From Planococcus antarcticus DSM 14505 (GTDB lineage: Bacteria > Bacillota > Bacilli > Bacillales_A > Planococcaceae), in assembly GCF_001687565.2 (NCBI RefSeq), contig NZ_CP016534.2, positions 2,236,501 to 2,300,500 on the forward strand: 64,000 nt of DNA, read 5' to 3'. The first letter of the stretch is position 1, and every line of letters begins with the position of its first letter. Under the pieces are notes generated by a model. That model was not told where the DNA came from, ran no database searches, and worked only from the letters and a program-made list of their open reading frames with translations. A program made the position numbers and the translations under genes. Positions 28,443-37,565 of the stretch are shown here, one piece after another.

Positions 28443-29174
28443 TTAGACGCGTTTACCCGTATCAGCTAGTACACGCAATAATTTGACTTCGTGTGCAGAA
28501 AGTTCTCGCGATTCGCCTGCGTTCAAACCATGCAATGTCAAAAAAGCAAATTGTTCACGGCTCAATTTCTGTACCGGATAGCCGATAGCTTCGAACATTC
28601 TGCGGACTTGGCGGTTTCTTCCTTCGTGTATCGTGATCTGTACAATGGCCTTGCCTGTCTTTTTATCTCCTGATAGAAGCTTCACCTTAGCTGGGGCTGT
28701 CATTCCATCCTCGAGCTTGATGCCACGTTCCAATTTTTTCAGGTCATCTTTTTCTGGAATTCCTTTTAAACGAGCTACGTAGGTTTTATCAATTTCGAAC
28801 TTTGGATGTGTCAGCATATTGGCAAATTCTCCATCGTTCGTCATGATGAGCAACCCCGATGTATCGTAATCTAATCGTCCGACTGGATAAATCCGTTTTT
28901 CAATATCCGTAAAAAAGTCAGTTACGACTTTGCGATTTTTATCATCCGAAACAGCTGAAATGACGCCGCGTGGCTTATACAATAAGTAGTAAACTTTCTG
29001 TTCTTTTTCAAGTTGAACGCCTTCTACTTCAATTTTATCGGTGCTTGAAACTTTAACTCCCAATTCCTTGATCGTTTTCCCGTTGACTCTTACTTTACCG
29101 TCCAAAATCAATTGTTCTGACTTACGTCGTGATGCTACGCCTGCATGTGCAAGTACTTTCTGTAATCTTTCCAT
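28443..29174 (-). CDS. rluB: 23S rRNA pseudouridine synthase RluB
   Basis: About 243 residues. An N-terminal S4 RNA-binding domain (MERLQKVLAHAGVASRRKSE) precedes the RsuA-family catalytic domain with GRLDYDTSGLLIMTNDG (catalytic Asp) and HEGRNRQVRRMFEAIGYPV. It modifies a uridine in the peptidyl-transferase region of 23S rRNA. The ATG at 29174 with GAGGTG upstream is preferred to the in-frame GTG at 29186, which is part of that ribosome site. It lies upstream of resA as in B. subtilis, but the dacB-spmA-spmB genes that precede it there are missing. Confidence 0.95.
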   Translation of the reverse strand: MERLQKVLAHAGVASRRKSEQLILDGKVRVNGKTIKELGVKVSSTDKIEVEGVQLEKEQKVYYLLYKPRGVISAVSDDKNRKVVTDFFTDIEKRIYPVGRLDYDTSGLLIMTNDGEFANMLTHPKFEIDKTYVARLKGIPEKDDLKKLERGIKLEDGMTAPAKVKLLSGDKKTGKAIVQITIHEGRNRQVRRMFEAIGYPVQKLSREQFAFLTLHGLNAGESRELSAHEVKLLRVLADTGKRV

Positions 29175-29195
29175 AAATAAGTTCACCTCATTAGT

Positions 29196-29400
29196 ATTTT
29201 TTCGAAAAGCGTACGCGCTTGTTCAACCCAAGGGGCTAAACGCTGCAGCAGAGCAGACCAAAATGCGCAAGTGCGTTTTTTTCAGTCGTTCCTCGCCAAG
29301 TACTGCAAATGTATTACAATAACTCGATATGCCGTTCGTTCCTCTCGAAATTATGCCACATTTCCTCTTAAAGCGGAAGCGCTAAGCTTAAAAGAAAAGA
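29196..29400. repeat. Remnants of intergenic repeat between rluB and scpB
   Basis: GAAAAGCGTACGCGCTTG...CAACCCAAGGGGCTAAACGCTG at 29201-29242 resembles the start and centre of the AGAAAAGCG repeat, and a second fragment (GCGCAAGTGCG) follows at 29266-29276. The rest of the gap up to 29433 shows nothing else. Confidence 0.45.
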
Positions 29401-29433
29401 AGACTGTCAATAGCACAGCCTTCCAAAAATACC

Positions 29434-30024
29434 TCACACTTTTATTTCTTCTTTGAAGGTTTGTTGAAAATTTGTCATGAAAAGATCTGTATCGTCATCC
29501 TCATCGCTTGCAGATTCTTCAGGCAAGGGCGGAAGTTCGTCTAGATTCTTCAAACCGAAATAATTCAAGAACTCTTTTGTCGTACCATATAGAATGGCAC
29601 GACCTGTTCCTTCAACCCGTCCCGCTTCTTGAACCAGGCCTTTAGCAGCCAGTGTGTGGAGCGCTTTTTCACTTTTTACACCGCGCAAGTCTTCAACTTC
29701 TATCCTTGTAATTGGCTGCTTGTATGCGATAATTGCCAAAACTTCCAAAGATGCTTGAGACAATGCCTGCACGGTGGGGTTTTCCACCAGTTTTTGAATC
29801 GTTTCTGCCACTTCTTGCTTGGTCACTAGTTGAAAGACCCCTGCCAGTTCCTTGAGACAGATGCCACTGACGGAATCGACATAGCGTGTTTCTAATTCTT
29901 TTATGCCCGCCTGCAGCTCTTCACTGTCCACTTCCGTCAAAAATTGAAGTTGCTTCGGTGTCAGCCCATCGTCTCCTGCCACGAAAAGCAGCGCTTCTAT
30001 TCTACTCGAAAGATTCGTCTTCAT
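29434..30024 (-). CDS. scpB: Segregation and condensation protein B
   Basis: 196 residues with two winged-helix domains; the family block LAIIAYKQPITRIEVEDLRGV and EEAGRVEGTGRAILYGTT-like GRPILYGTT region are present. ScpB dimers bind ScpA and complete the Smc-ScpAB complex that condenses and separates the chromosome. It overlaps scpA by 23 nt, so translation is coupled. Confidence 0.95.
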   Translation of the reverse strand: MKTNLSSRIEALLFVAGDDGLTPKQLQFLTEVDSEELQAGIKELETRYVDSVSGICLKELAGVFQLVTKQEVAETIQKLVENPTVQALSQASLEVLAIIAYKQPITRIEVEDLRGVKSEKALHTLAAKGLVQEAGRVEGTGRAILYGTTKEFLNYFGLKNLDELPPLPEESASDEDDDTDLFMTNFQQTFKEEIKV

Positions 30025-30775
30025 ATTCCCACTTGTCCTTTCTGAGTTCCACCATCAAATTGGTGAAGTTGGTTTCCTGCTCCACCGCAATGACCTGCCG
30101 TTTCATTAATTCCAGAATCGACAAAAACGATACCACCAGCACAGTTTTATCATCTGAAGGGAACAGTTTGTGGAAAGATGTCCGTCCCTTTGCCAACTTC
30201 AATTGATCGACGATCAAAGTCATTTGATGTTTGATGGAAATCTCCTGTCTTGCGACGCGCGCAGATAATGGCGCTTTTAATTGCTTACGGCGAAGCATTT
30301 TTTGAAAAGCCCCAAGTATATCATAGGCATTTACCTCGAGATCGACTTGATCGTAAGGAATAGTTGCCTGAATTTCCGATAAATCCATTGGCGCTTTCGT
30401 ATAGATAAAGGAACGATTGCTTTCAAGCTCCTTTAAATTTTCAGAAGCGTCCTTAAATTTCCGGTATTCCACAAGACGTGACACCAGTTCTTCACGTGGA
30501 TCTTGTTCATCGAATTCGTATTCAATTTCATCCAACTCACCTTCGTGAACCGGCAGCAATGTTTTGCTTTTGATTGCAAGCAATGTGGCCGCCATAACAA
30601 GATACTCACTCGCTTCATTCAATTCTAGAACTTGCATCGCCCGTATGTGTTCCATATACTGTGAAGTAATCTGTGAAACAGGAATATCGTAAATATCAAT
30701 TTCCAAACGGTGGATTAAATGCAATAATAAATCAAGAGGGCCTTCATAGGCCTCTACTTTCACTTCGTACGACAT
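30002..30775 (-). CDS. scpA: Segregation and condensation protein A
   Basis: 257-residue kleisin subunit that bridges the two Smc heads. The N-terminal block YEGPLDLLLHLIHRLEIDIY (Smc neck-binding) and the C-terminal winged helix with FLSILELMKRQVIAVEQ are typical. The linker is acidic. First gene of the scpA-scpB pair, divergent from the ypuF-like gene. Confidence 0.95.
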   Translation of the reverse strand: MSYEVKVEAYEGPLDLLLHLIHRLEIDIYDIPVSQITSQYMEHIRAMQVLELNEASEYLVMAATLLAIKSKTLLPVHEGELDEIEYEFDEQDPREELVSRLVEYRKFKDASENLKELESNRSFIYTKAPMDLSEIQATIPYDQVDLEVNAYDILGAFQKMLRRKQLKAPLSARVARQEISIKHQMTLIVDQLKLAKGRTSFHKLFPSDDKTVLVVSFLSILELMKRQVIAVEQETNFTNLMVELRKDKWEYEDESFE

Positions 30776-30857
30776 AACTGTACCACCTGACTGTTAAATA
30801 CTCATTCATCCCGATTAATGGGCAATTAACCTTTATTATAGTAGAAAGGGGATCAAA

Positions 30858-31364
30858 ATGCATCCACTTCATCATCCACTGTTTATTCAATACATTATTA
30901 ATTTTAACGAAGAAAAAGATTATTTTGAGTGCCATGAAGTTGGCGAAGAATACTGGAAAGCAATTGCACCTAAAGACAAGATGCATCCCCTAACAGGGTG
31001 GATCCAATTAGCGGTCGGCATGTACCATTGGAGAAGAAGCAATTATCCAGGAGCCTTGCGTTCTTTTATCCGTGCCAAAGTCAAATTGGCTGCCGGCGGA
31101 ATATGGGTGGAAGGATTCGACCATGAAAAACTGATTCGCATCTTAAGCGATTCGATCGAAGCTGTCACAGAACGAAAACCATTTTCGGTTCAGAAAATCC
31201 CGATTGTTTCAGAAGAGCTAAAACAGGCAGTGGAATCCTATCATTCTGCACATCCTCTGACACAGCAAGATCCCTATTACCTTATGCATAAGCACAGGCT
31301 ACGTGATCGTACTTCCATCATCAGCTTGCGTGAACAAAAAAAAAAGGCGGAACCTTTAAATTAA
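30858..31364 (+). CDS. ypuF: DUF309 family protein, YpuF-like
   Basis: 168 residues. The N-terminal helical region has the DUF309 signature YFECHEVGEEYWK followed by LTGWIQLAVGMYHWRRSNYPGA, with conserved His/Glu residues. The function is unknown. GAAAGGGG precedes the ATG. It sits between scpA and ribT as in B. subtilis. The last codons (KKKAEPLN) form part of the terminator stem, so coding and termination overlap. Confidence 0.88.
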   Translation: MHPLHHPLFIQYIINFNEEKDYFECHEVGEEYWKAIAPKDKMHPLTGWIQLAVGMYHWRRSNYPGALRSFIRAKVKLAAGGIWVEGFDHEKLIRILSDSIEAVTERKPFSVQKIPIVSEELKQAVESYHSAHPLTQQDPYYLMHKHRLRDRTSIISLREQKKKAEPLN

Positions 31365-31378
31365 AGGTCGCCTTTTTT
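31340..31378. terminator. Bidirectional terminator between ypuF and ribT
   Basis: AAAAGGCGGAACCTTTAA pairs with TTAAAGGTCGCCTTTT (one bulge), with A-run and T-run flanks. It overlaps the 3' end of both convergent genes. Confidence 0.9.
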
Positions 31379-31720
31379 TATTGGGCATTTTTTTAGGAAT
31401 GGTTCGGTTTCTTCTGTCGCAAGCATTTTCCGATCTTGCATGAGATTCTGAATTTTTTCTACCATTTCATGGCCGATTCCATCTCCGCGATGCGAAGGAT
31501 TCACTGATAAGTGGTGAATTGTATAGGATTTTTCGCTAACTTCCACGCCTAATAATCCGACAAAATCATCCTCTTTTTTCCAAAGAAATAACTGCCAATC
31601 CGGATTTTCTTCATAGATATGCATGGTTTGCTGTAATTTTTTCAGTTCTCGCTCTTTCGGCATGAATGACATCAGCCCCATAGCGATTTTCTCGAATGAT
31701 TTCTTATATCTGAACAACAT
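31361..31720 (-). CDS. ribT: GNAT-family acetyltransferase RibT
   Basis: 119 residues. The N-terminal RYKKSFEKIAMGLMSFMP and the acetyl-CoA-binding region HLSVNPSHRGDGIGHEMVEK match B. subtilis RibT. GAGGGA is 7 nt before the ATG at 31720. RibT is the last gene of the rib operon in B. subtilis, but here ribDEAH is not next to it; the upstream neighbours are a 34-codon gene and lysA. The substrate is unknown. Confidence 0.9.
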   Translation of the reverse strand: MLFRYKKSFEKIAMGLMSFMPKERELKKLQQTMHIYEENPDWQLFLWKKEDDFVGLLGVEVSEKSYTIHHLSVNPSHRGDGIGHEMVEKIQNLMQDRKMLATEETEPFLKKCPIKKGDL

Positions 31721-31796
31721 AATTAAATCCCTCATTTTCGTCTAAAAGCGGCTTTAACCATATTACTATAGTTCCCCTGATAACTCAAGAGAGCTT

Positions 31797-31901
31797 TCAG
31801 CCACCAATGACATTTTCTGCAAAAAAGACCCAATAGACGATTCCCCAGGCAAGGGCCATCGCCAAGATGAAAAGCAACAAGACCAGATTCCCTTTTTTCA
31901 T
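31797..31901 (-). CDS. 34-residue single-pass membrane peptide coupled to lysA
   Basis: Found by hand translation: the ATG at 31901-31899 overlaps the lysA stop as ATGA and the frame runs 34 codons to TGA at 31797. The peptide begins MKKGNLVLLLFILAMALAW and continues GIVYWVFFAENVIGG. It has two lysines, then a single hydrophobic segment of about 23 residues with two Trp. AGAAGG lies about 10 nt upstream inside lysA. This composition is what a real small membrane protein would have. I do not recognise a family. It falls where B. subtilis has ppiB. Confidence 0.6.
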   Translation of the reverse strand: MKKGNLVLLLFILAMALAWGIVYWVFFAENVIGG

Positions 31902-33220
31902 TTCTGGATAGCCTTCTGCGAGTAGGATAAGTCCTGTTTGACCAAATCCGCATTCGTTTCACGTTTCACAACTAGCTGAGACATACCATTTTCTACGAAT
32001 ACAACGGCCGGCCGTGCAATGCGGTTATAGTTACTGGCCATTGAGTAACCATATGCACCCGTGCAGAAAACACCTAAAAGATCTCCCGCTTCCACAGTCG
32101 GCAAGTCAGCTTGTTCAATTAGCTTGTCTCCTGATTCACAGCATTTCCCTGCGATTGTGTATTGCTCAGTCGATAAGGCATTTGCTTTATTGGCCAATAG
32201 CGAACTGTACTTTGCTCCGTATAAAGCTGGACGAATATTGTCTGACATTCCTCCGTCAACCGCGGCATATTTGCGCATCTTTGGCACTTCTTTCGTCGAT
32301 CCGATGGTATAAAGTGTCGTTCCAGCATCGCCAATTAATGAACGGCCCGGCTCGATCCAGATTTCGGGGATTGGATAACCGAGATCTTCAGAGGTCTGTT
32401 TAACGGTTTCAATCATTTTCTTTACATAGACAGCCGGTTTAAGTGGCGCGTCTTCTGCTGTATAGCGAATCCCGAAGCCTCCACCAAGATTTAATACGGG
32501 GCATATATAGCCAAATTCCTGTTTCCAGCCAGACATTTTCTGCAATAATTTCTCAGAAGCCAACTGGAATGCGCTGGTATCGAATATCTGTGAACCAATG
32601 TGACAATGAAGTCCTATTAGTTTCAAATAACCGTGGTTATAGGTTTGGTTAAATGCATCATCTGCCTGGCCATTCTTCAAATCAAATCCGAATTTTGAAT
32701 CTTCTTGTCCGGTCGTGATGTAATCATGTGTATGAGCCTCAATTCCGGGAGTCACACGCAACAAAATATTCATCGATTGTTTGTTTTGCTCGGAAATTTT
32801 CTTTAATAAGTCGATTTCGTGAAAGTTATCGACTACGATGCAACCGATTCCTACTCGAAAAGCCATCTGCAATTCTTCTAGGCTTTTATTGTTGCCGTGA
32901 AAATGGATTTTTCCAACCGGGAATCCTGCTTTGACGGCCGTATACAGTTCTCCAGCAGAAACCACATCCAATGACAGATTTTCTTCTGCCGCTACTTGGT
33001 AGATTGCAATGGTTGAAAAAGCTTTGCTGGCATACGCGACCTGATAGCCAATTCCTGCTTCTTTGAAAGTTTGTTGGAACGCTCTGGCGCGATCACGGAA
33101 TAATTGAATGTCATAGACATAAAGTGGTGTTCCGTAATTTTTAGCTAACTCCACTGAATCGGTTCCGCCGATTGTCAAATGACCTTGCTCATTAATTGCT
33201 TGTGTGCCGTATAAATGCAA
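31898..33220 (-). CDS. lysA: Diaminopimelate decarboxylase
   Basis: PLP enzyme, last step of lysine synthesis (meso-DAP to lysine). 440 residues. The PLP lysine lies in YASKAFST near residue 66. The glycine-rich phosphate loop is LNLGGGFGIRY, the EPGRSLIGDAGTTLY block follows, and the active-site CESGDKL cysteine is near residue 345. In B. subtilis spoVA genes precede it; here the next upstream gene is pdp. It ends in a 4-nt overlap with the small membrane-peptide gene. Confidence 0.97.
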   Translation of the reverse strand: MHLYGTQAINEQGHLTIGGTDSVELAKNYGTPLYVYDIQLFRDRARAFQQTFKEAGIGYQVAYASKAFSTIAIYQVAAEENLSLDVVSAGELYTAVKAGFPVGKIHFHGNNKSLEELQMAFRVGIGCIVVDNFHEIDLLKKISEQNKQSMNILLRVTPGIEAHTHDYITTGQEDSKFGFDLKNGQADDAFNQTYNHGYLKLIGLHCHIGSQIFDTSAFQLASEKLLQKMSGWKQEFGYICPVLNLGGGFGIRYTAEDAPLKPAVYVKKMIETVKQTSEDLGYPIPEIWIEPGRSLIGDAGTTLYTIGSTKEVPKMRKYAAVDGGMSDNIRPALYGAKYSSLLANKANALSTEQYTIAGKCCESGDKLIEQADLPTVEAGDLLGVFCTGAYGYSMASNYNRIARPAVVFVENGMSQLVVKRETNADLVKQDLSYSQKAIQK

Positions 33221-33327
33221 TAAAAGCCCCTCCTAATGATATGTTATTCAATGATTCTAAGAAGAAAAAGCAGAGTTATCCACTGCTATCCAGTTAAAAA
33301 AACACTTCTAGTTTCACTTATGTATAT

Positions 33328-33360
33328 GAAAAATCTTGCTGAGCAATTACCCAGCAAGAT
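33328..33360 (-). terminator. Terminator of deoB-pdp
   Basis: ATCTTGCTG (33333-33341) pairs with CAGCAAGAT (33352-33360). On the minus strand a short T-run follows. It lies 6 nt past the pdp stop. Confidence 0.88.
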
Positions 33361-33365
33361 CTTCT

Positions 33366-34670
33366 TCAGTCGGTTATCAAAGCTGAAATCAGTTTGATTT
33401 TTTCAACCGGCCTACTTGTATATTCGACACTATTATATATCATTTTAGAACATTCTGCGAGCTCTTCTGTATTGGAATAAATCGTAGCAATGGACTCGCC
33501 AGTCTTTACAAAGTCTCCAACTTTTTTATGAAGAACTATACCGACAGCCAAATCGATTACCGATTCTTTCGTTGCTCTGCCTGCACCTAGCACCATAGCA
33601 GCTGTGCCAATTTCATCCGCTTCCATGAATGAAATATAGCCTTCTTCTTTGGATGGTACTTCTGTTGTAAATTTAGCTTGTGGCAATAATGTGACATCAT
33701 CTACCACCGCTGGATTGCCGCCTTGATCTGCGATAAATTGCTTAAAAATTTCTAAAGCTCGACCATTTTCAATTACTTTTTCAAGCATTGCTCGTGCTTC
33801 TTCTAAAGTCTCTGCTTTGCCACCAACTACGACCATTTGGCTACCAAGCACCATGCATAATTCCGTTAAATCTTCCGGACCTTTGCCTTGTAGCGTTTCA
33901 ATCGCTTCTTTGACTTCTAGTGCGTTGCCAATAGCAAACCCAAGCGGCTGGCTCATGTCTGAAATAATGGCCATTGTTTTTCTACCCGTTGCATTACCAA
34001 TGCCGACCATTGCATGTGCCAGTTCTTTGGCATCTTCCGGTGTTTTCATAAATGCACCTTCGCCTGTTTTCACATCCAAAACGATGGCGTCTGCTCCAGC
34101 TGCGATTTTTTTACTCATAATTGAGCTCGCAATTAAAGGAATACTATTAACTGTTCCCGTTACATCGCGTAGGGCGTATAATTTTTTATCCGCCGGAGTC
34201 AAATTGCCACTTTGCCCGATTACCGCTAGTTTGTGATCATTAACTTGTTTGATAAAATCTTCTGTTGAAAGTTCTACGTGGAAGCCGTCAATCGCTTCTA
34301 ATTTATCAATTGTTCCTCCGGTATGACCAAGTCCACGTCCGCTCATTTTTGCAACCGGAACGCCGCATGCAGCGACTAAGGGTCCAAGAACCAAAGTCGT
34401 CGTATCACCGACACCGCCAGTAGAATGCTTGTCGACCTTGATGCCTTCAATCGCTGACAAGTCGATTTGGTCGCCTGACTCTGCCATGGCCATTGTCAGA
34501 TCTGCCCGTTCGCGCTCTGTCATATTTTGAAAATAAACAGCCATTAGAAAAGCGCTCATTTGGTAATCCTCAATTTCGCCATTTGTGTAACCGGTGATGA
34601 CGAATTTGATTTCCTCGGTCGACAACTCATGGCCGTCTCTTTTCTTTTCAATCAAATCTACCATTCTCAC
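33366..34670 (-). CDS. pdp: Pyrimidine-nucleoside phosphorylase
   Basis: Phosphorolyses uridine, thymidine and deoxyuridine to base plus (deoxy)ribose 1-phosphate. 434 residues. The family signature [18 protein letters not shown] is near residue 107, and the phosphate-binding [15 protein letters not shown] near residue 82. The GTG start at 34670 (MRMVDLI) matches the B. subtilis N-terminus; an ATG at 34664 is an alternative. It follows deoB, so the pentose-phosphate product feeds the phosphopentomutase. In B. subtilis pupG occupies this position and pdp is elsewhere. Confidence 0.96.
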   Translation of the reverse strand: MRMVDLIEKKRDGHELSTEEIKFVITGYTNGEIEDYQMSAFLMAVYFQNMTERERADLTMAMAESGDQIDLSAIEGIKVDKHSTGGVGDTTTLVLGPLVAACGVPVAKMSGRGLGHTGGTIDKLEAIDGFHVELSTEDFIKQVNDHKLAVIGQSGNLTPADKKLYALRDVTGTVNSIPLIASSIMSKKIAAGADAIVLDVKTGEGAFMKTPEDAKELAHAMVGIGNATGRKTMAIISDMSQPLGFAIGNALEVKEAIETLQGKGPEDLTELCMVLGSQMVVVGGKAETLEEARAMLEKVIENGRALEIFKQFIADQGGNPAVVDDVTLLPQAKFTTEVPSKEEGYISFMEADEIGTAAMVLGAGRATKESVIDLAVGIVLHKKVGDFVKTGESIATIYSNTEELAECSKMIYNSVEYTSRPVEKIKLISALITD

Positions 34671-34731
34671 GAATACTACCGCCTTTTCAGTTTAATTTTC
34701 GATCAGTTGAACTACTCATAATGATGACAAT

Positions 34732-35919
34732 TCATTTGTTTAAGCGAGACAAAAAGCTTTTGCCGAATTTAGGCATGTCTACTGAAAAGTTCTCAGCGAT
34801 AGAAGCACCGATGTCCGCGAAGGTTTTGCCTGTTTCCAGCTGCTCTCCGCCATCAAAGCGCGGTGAATAAGCTAAAAGCGGGACATATTCACGTGTATGA
34901 TCAGTACCCGGGAATGTTGGGTCATTGCCGTGATCTGCTGTAATGATCAACAAATCGTCCTCCGTCATCTTTTCAAGTACTTCTGGCAACCGGACATCAA
35001 ATGCCTCTAGTGCATTCCCATATCCCTGTGGATCTCTTCGGTGACCATAAAGTGCATCAAAGTCTACCAAATTCAAGAAGCTTAGTCCACAGAAATCTTC
35101 ACCAGCAACTTGCACCAGTTTATCCATACCATCCATATTATCTTTTGTGCGGTAGGATTTTGTGACACCTGCACCATTGTATATGTCATCAATTTTCCCG
35201 ATAGCAATAACGTCTTTTCCGCCATCCTTCAGTTCGTTCATGACAGTCCGGTCGAATGGTGCCAATGCATAGTCGTGGCGATTTGTTGTCCGCTTAAATG
35301 CACCTGGCTGGCCAAGGAATGGACGTGCAATGACGCGGCCTACCAGGTATTCCGGCTCCAATGTCAATTCGCGGGCAATTTCACAAATGCGGTAAAGCTC
35401 TTCCAATGGAACGATTTCTTCATGAGCCGCAATCTGCAAGACAGGATCAGCAGATGTATAGACGATAATAGCTCCTGTCTCCATGTGCTGCCGGCCGAGC
35501 TCATCTAGAATTTCGGTCCCGCTGGCCGGTTTATTTCCGAGAACTTTACGGCCTGTCTTTTCTTCCAGCTTTTGGATCAATTCTTCCGGAAAACCATCCG
35601 GATAGACTTTAAAAGGCGTATCGATATTCAAACCCATGATTTCCCAATGGCCTGTCATCGTATCCTTCCCGACAGAAGCTTCTTGTAGTTTTCCATAGAA
35701 AGCCGCTGGTTTTTTTGCGGCTGCAAGCCCTTTCACCGGAACGATGTTGGCTAGGCCTAATTTCTCCATGTTTGGCATTTCCAATCCGCCTACTGCTTCT
35801 GCGATATGACCAAGCGTATCTGATCCAGTATCTCCAAAGGCTTCAGCATCGGGCGCCTCACCGATGCCTACCGAATCCAATACTACTAAATGTACGCGTT
35901 TAAATGGTTTTTTTGTCAT
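34732..35919 (-). CDS. deoB: Phosphopentomutase
   Basis: Interconverts (deoxy)ribose 1- and 5-phosphate. 395 residues of the alkaline-phosphatase superfamily. The Mn-binding start [14 protein letters not shown] includes the first Asp, [12 protein letters not shown] holds the phosphorylated Thr, and the C-terminal [20 protein letters not shown] supplies Asp/His ligands. It lies 68 nt downstream of xerD and precedes pdp in a nucleoside-salvage unit. Confidence 0.97.
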   Translation of the reverse strand: MTKKPFKRVHLVVLDSVGIGEAPDAEAFGDTGSDTLGHIAEAVGGLEMPNMEKLGLANIVPVKGLAAAKKPAAFYGKLQEASVGKDTMTGHWEIMGLNIDTPFKVYPDGFPEELIQKLEEKTGRKVLGNKPASGTEILDELGRQHMETGAIIVYTSADPVLQIAAHEEIVPLEELYRICEIARELTLEPEYLVGRVIARPFLGQPGAFKRTTNRHDYALAPFDRTVMNELKDGGKDVIAIGKIDDIYNGAGVTKSYRTKDNMDGMDKLVQVAGEDFCGLSFLNLVDFDALYGHRRDPQGYGNALEAFDVRLPEVLEKMTEDDLLIITADHGNDPTFPGTDHTREYVPLLAYSPRFDGGEQLETGKTFADIGASIAENFSVDMPKFGKSFLSRLNK

Positions 35920-35987
35920 AAGTCTTCCTCCTTATTTTCGCTTTTATCTTACCATATACCCACTCCTTGTCGGAAGTCAGACATCTT

Positions 35988-36890
35988 CTAAGCGCGGGGA
36001 TGAAATTGGGAATAAACATCCTTTAAGCGCGTTTTGCTGACATGAGTATAAATTTGTGTTGTGGAAATGTCCGCATGGCCTAGCATTTCCTGCACCGCTC
36101 GTATGTCTGCTCCATTTTCTAGCAGATGTGTGGCAAAGGAATGGCGCAAGGTGTGCGGCGTCAACTCTCTTTGTATTCCTGCTTTTTGAGCATGCTGTTT
36201 GAGCAGCTTCCAGAAGCCTTGGCGAGTCAATCGTTTACCGCGCTGGTTCACGAACATAGCATCCGTTTTTTCTCCGCTTTTAAGCAAATCCATTCGACTT
36301 TTTTCTAAATAAATTTGGCAGGATTTTAATGCCGATTTCCCTAAAGGGATGATGCGTTCTTTCCCACCTTTTCCAGTACAGCGAACAAACCCCATTGTTA
36401 AGTGGACATCTTCTACATCCAGATTGATGCATTCACTAATGCGCATCCCGCTAGCATACAATAATTCCAGCATAGCCTGATCACGCAAACCATTTGCTTT
36501 ATTGGTGGCAGGCGCCTGTATCAAAGCGTCTACTTCCTCAATAGACAGGATATTCGGCAGCTTCTTGTCCATTTGAGGCATCTCCAAGTGAACAGTTGGA
36601 TCGGTTTCGACAATGCGTTCACGGATTAAAAATTGGTGAAAAGAACGAATAGATGAAATGTGGCGTGCGACAGTCCGCGGTGTGTTCGTCGAGTCTTTCA
36701 AATGGCGCAAATGATTCAGTATATGCACCCGTTCAACTTTCTTTAAGGACTCTAGTTGCTCTACTTCTTTTAAATACTGCAGGTAAACCTTCAGATCTCG
36801 CTGATATGAAGACAATGTATTATCCGCAAGCTGTCTTTCAACACGCAGAAAATGCACATAATCGTCGAGTGCATCTTTGCCAAAATCCAT
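35988..36890 (-). CDS. xerD: Site-specific tyrosine recombinase XerD
   Basis: 300-residue recombinase that acts with XerC at dif to resolve chromosome dimers. The catalytic set is complete: R150, K174, H246, R249, H272 and nucleophile Y281 (TPHTLRHSFATHLLENG; QIYTHVSKTRLKDVY). An N-terminal SAM-like core-binding domain spans about residues 5-90. GAGGGGGC precedes the ATG. It lies between fur and deoB, as in B. subtilis. Confidence 0.95.
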   Translation of the reverse strand: MDFGKDALDDYVHFLRVERQLADNTLSSYQRDLKVYLQYLKEVEQLESLKKVERVHILNHLRHLKDSTNTPRTVARHISSIRSFHQFLIRERIVETDPTVHLEMPQMDKKLPNILSIEEVDALIQAPATNKANGLRDQAMLELLYASGMRISECINLDVEDVHLTMGFVRCTGKGGKERIIPLGKSALKSCQIYLEKSRMDLLKSGEKTDAMFVNQRGKRLTRQGFWKLLKQHAQKAGIQRELTPHTLRHSFATHLLENGADIRAVQEMLGHADISTTQIYTHVSKTRLKDVYSQFHPRA

Positions 36891-36957
36891 GCGTCTGCCC
36901 CCTCATAATTTATGTTTAAGACAATCATTCCGTTCAGATAAGCAAGTTCGTTTACGC

Positions 36958-36993
36958 ATAAAAAAAAGACGACCTGAATGGGCCGTCCTTTTG
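36958..36993 (-). terminator. Terminator of fur
   Basis: On the minus strand AAAGGACGGCCC-ATTC-AGGTCGTCTTT is followed by a T-run. The stem has one bulge. It begins 7 nt past the fur stop. Confidence 0.8.
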
Positions 36994-37000
36994 GCATCAG

Positions 37001-37462
37001 TTATTCTGATGGATTTTGAGAGCTGCTGTCGTTGCAGCGCCAGCAGATGCCATGGAAAGTAAGACGGTGGTCTTTGATTTGGAAATTCCAGCGTTTCTCT
37101 ACGATATTCTCCACATCTTCTAGAAGATCTTCCTGAATTTCATCCACTGCTCCACATTCCAGACACACGAGGTGATGGTGGAAATGTGCTGCGCCTTCCT
37201 GACGCAGATCATAACGCGAGACCCCATCCCCAAAATTTATTTTGTCGACAATTTTTAATTCTGTTAAAAGCTCCAATGTCCGGTACACAGTCGCCAATCC
37301 AATTTCCGGTGCAATGTCTTTTACTAAAAGATAGACGTCTTCCGCACTTAAATGGTCTTCTTCATGGTCTAACAAAACTCGAACTGTCGCTTCACGCTGT
37401 GGCGTCAATTTGTAACTCGCAGCGTGTAATTGTTTTTTTATCCGATCAATTCTGGTTTCCAT
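37001..37462 (-). CDS. fur: Ferric uptake regulator Fur
   Basis: 153-residue metalloregulator that represses iron-uptake genes when Fe(II) is bound. A winged helix at the N-terminus (KLTPQREATVRVLLDHE..LATVYRTLELL) is followed by the dimer domain with HFHHHLVCLECGAVDEI and a C-terminal CWRC pair, giving the structural zinc CxxC sites. GAGGGAGGG is 6 nt before the ATG. A PerR-type box lies upstream. In B. subtilis spoIIM lies just upstream of fur; here the gap leads directly to nudF. Confidence 0.95.
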   Translation of the reverse strand: METRIDRIKKQLHAASYKLTPQREATVRVLLDHEEDHLSAEDVYLLVKDIAPEIGLATVYRTLELLTELKIVDKINFGDGVSRYDLRQEGAAHFHHHLVCLECGAVDEIQEDLLEDVENIVEKRWNFQIKDHRLTFHGICWRCNDSSSQNPSE

Positions 37463-37488
37463 GCGACGCCCTCCCTCAAACTGTTTCT

Positions 37489-37518
37489 ATTATATCAAAA
37501 GGGAGTTCTCAATTACAA
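37489..37518 (-). promoter_or_regulatory. Predicted SigA promoter of fur
   Basis: On the minus strand TTGTAA (37518-37513), an 18-nt spacer and a perfect TATAAT (37494-37489), 27 nt before the fur ATG. Confidence 0.6.
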
Positions 37519-37537
37519 CAATACTATCCACCTTTAT

Positions 37538-37552
37538 TTATAATCGTTATAA
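37538..37552 (-). promoter_or_regulatory. PerR-type operator upstream of fur
   Basis: TTATAATCGTTATAA is one mismatch from the Per box TTATAATnATTATAA. It lies about 20 bp upstream of the predicted -35 element. In B. subtilis fur belongs to the PerR regulon, so peroxide-dependent control is likely here too. It also lies 14 bp from the nudF stop codon. Confidence 0.65.
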
Positions 37553-37565
37553 AGAGATAATTGTT

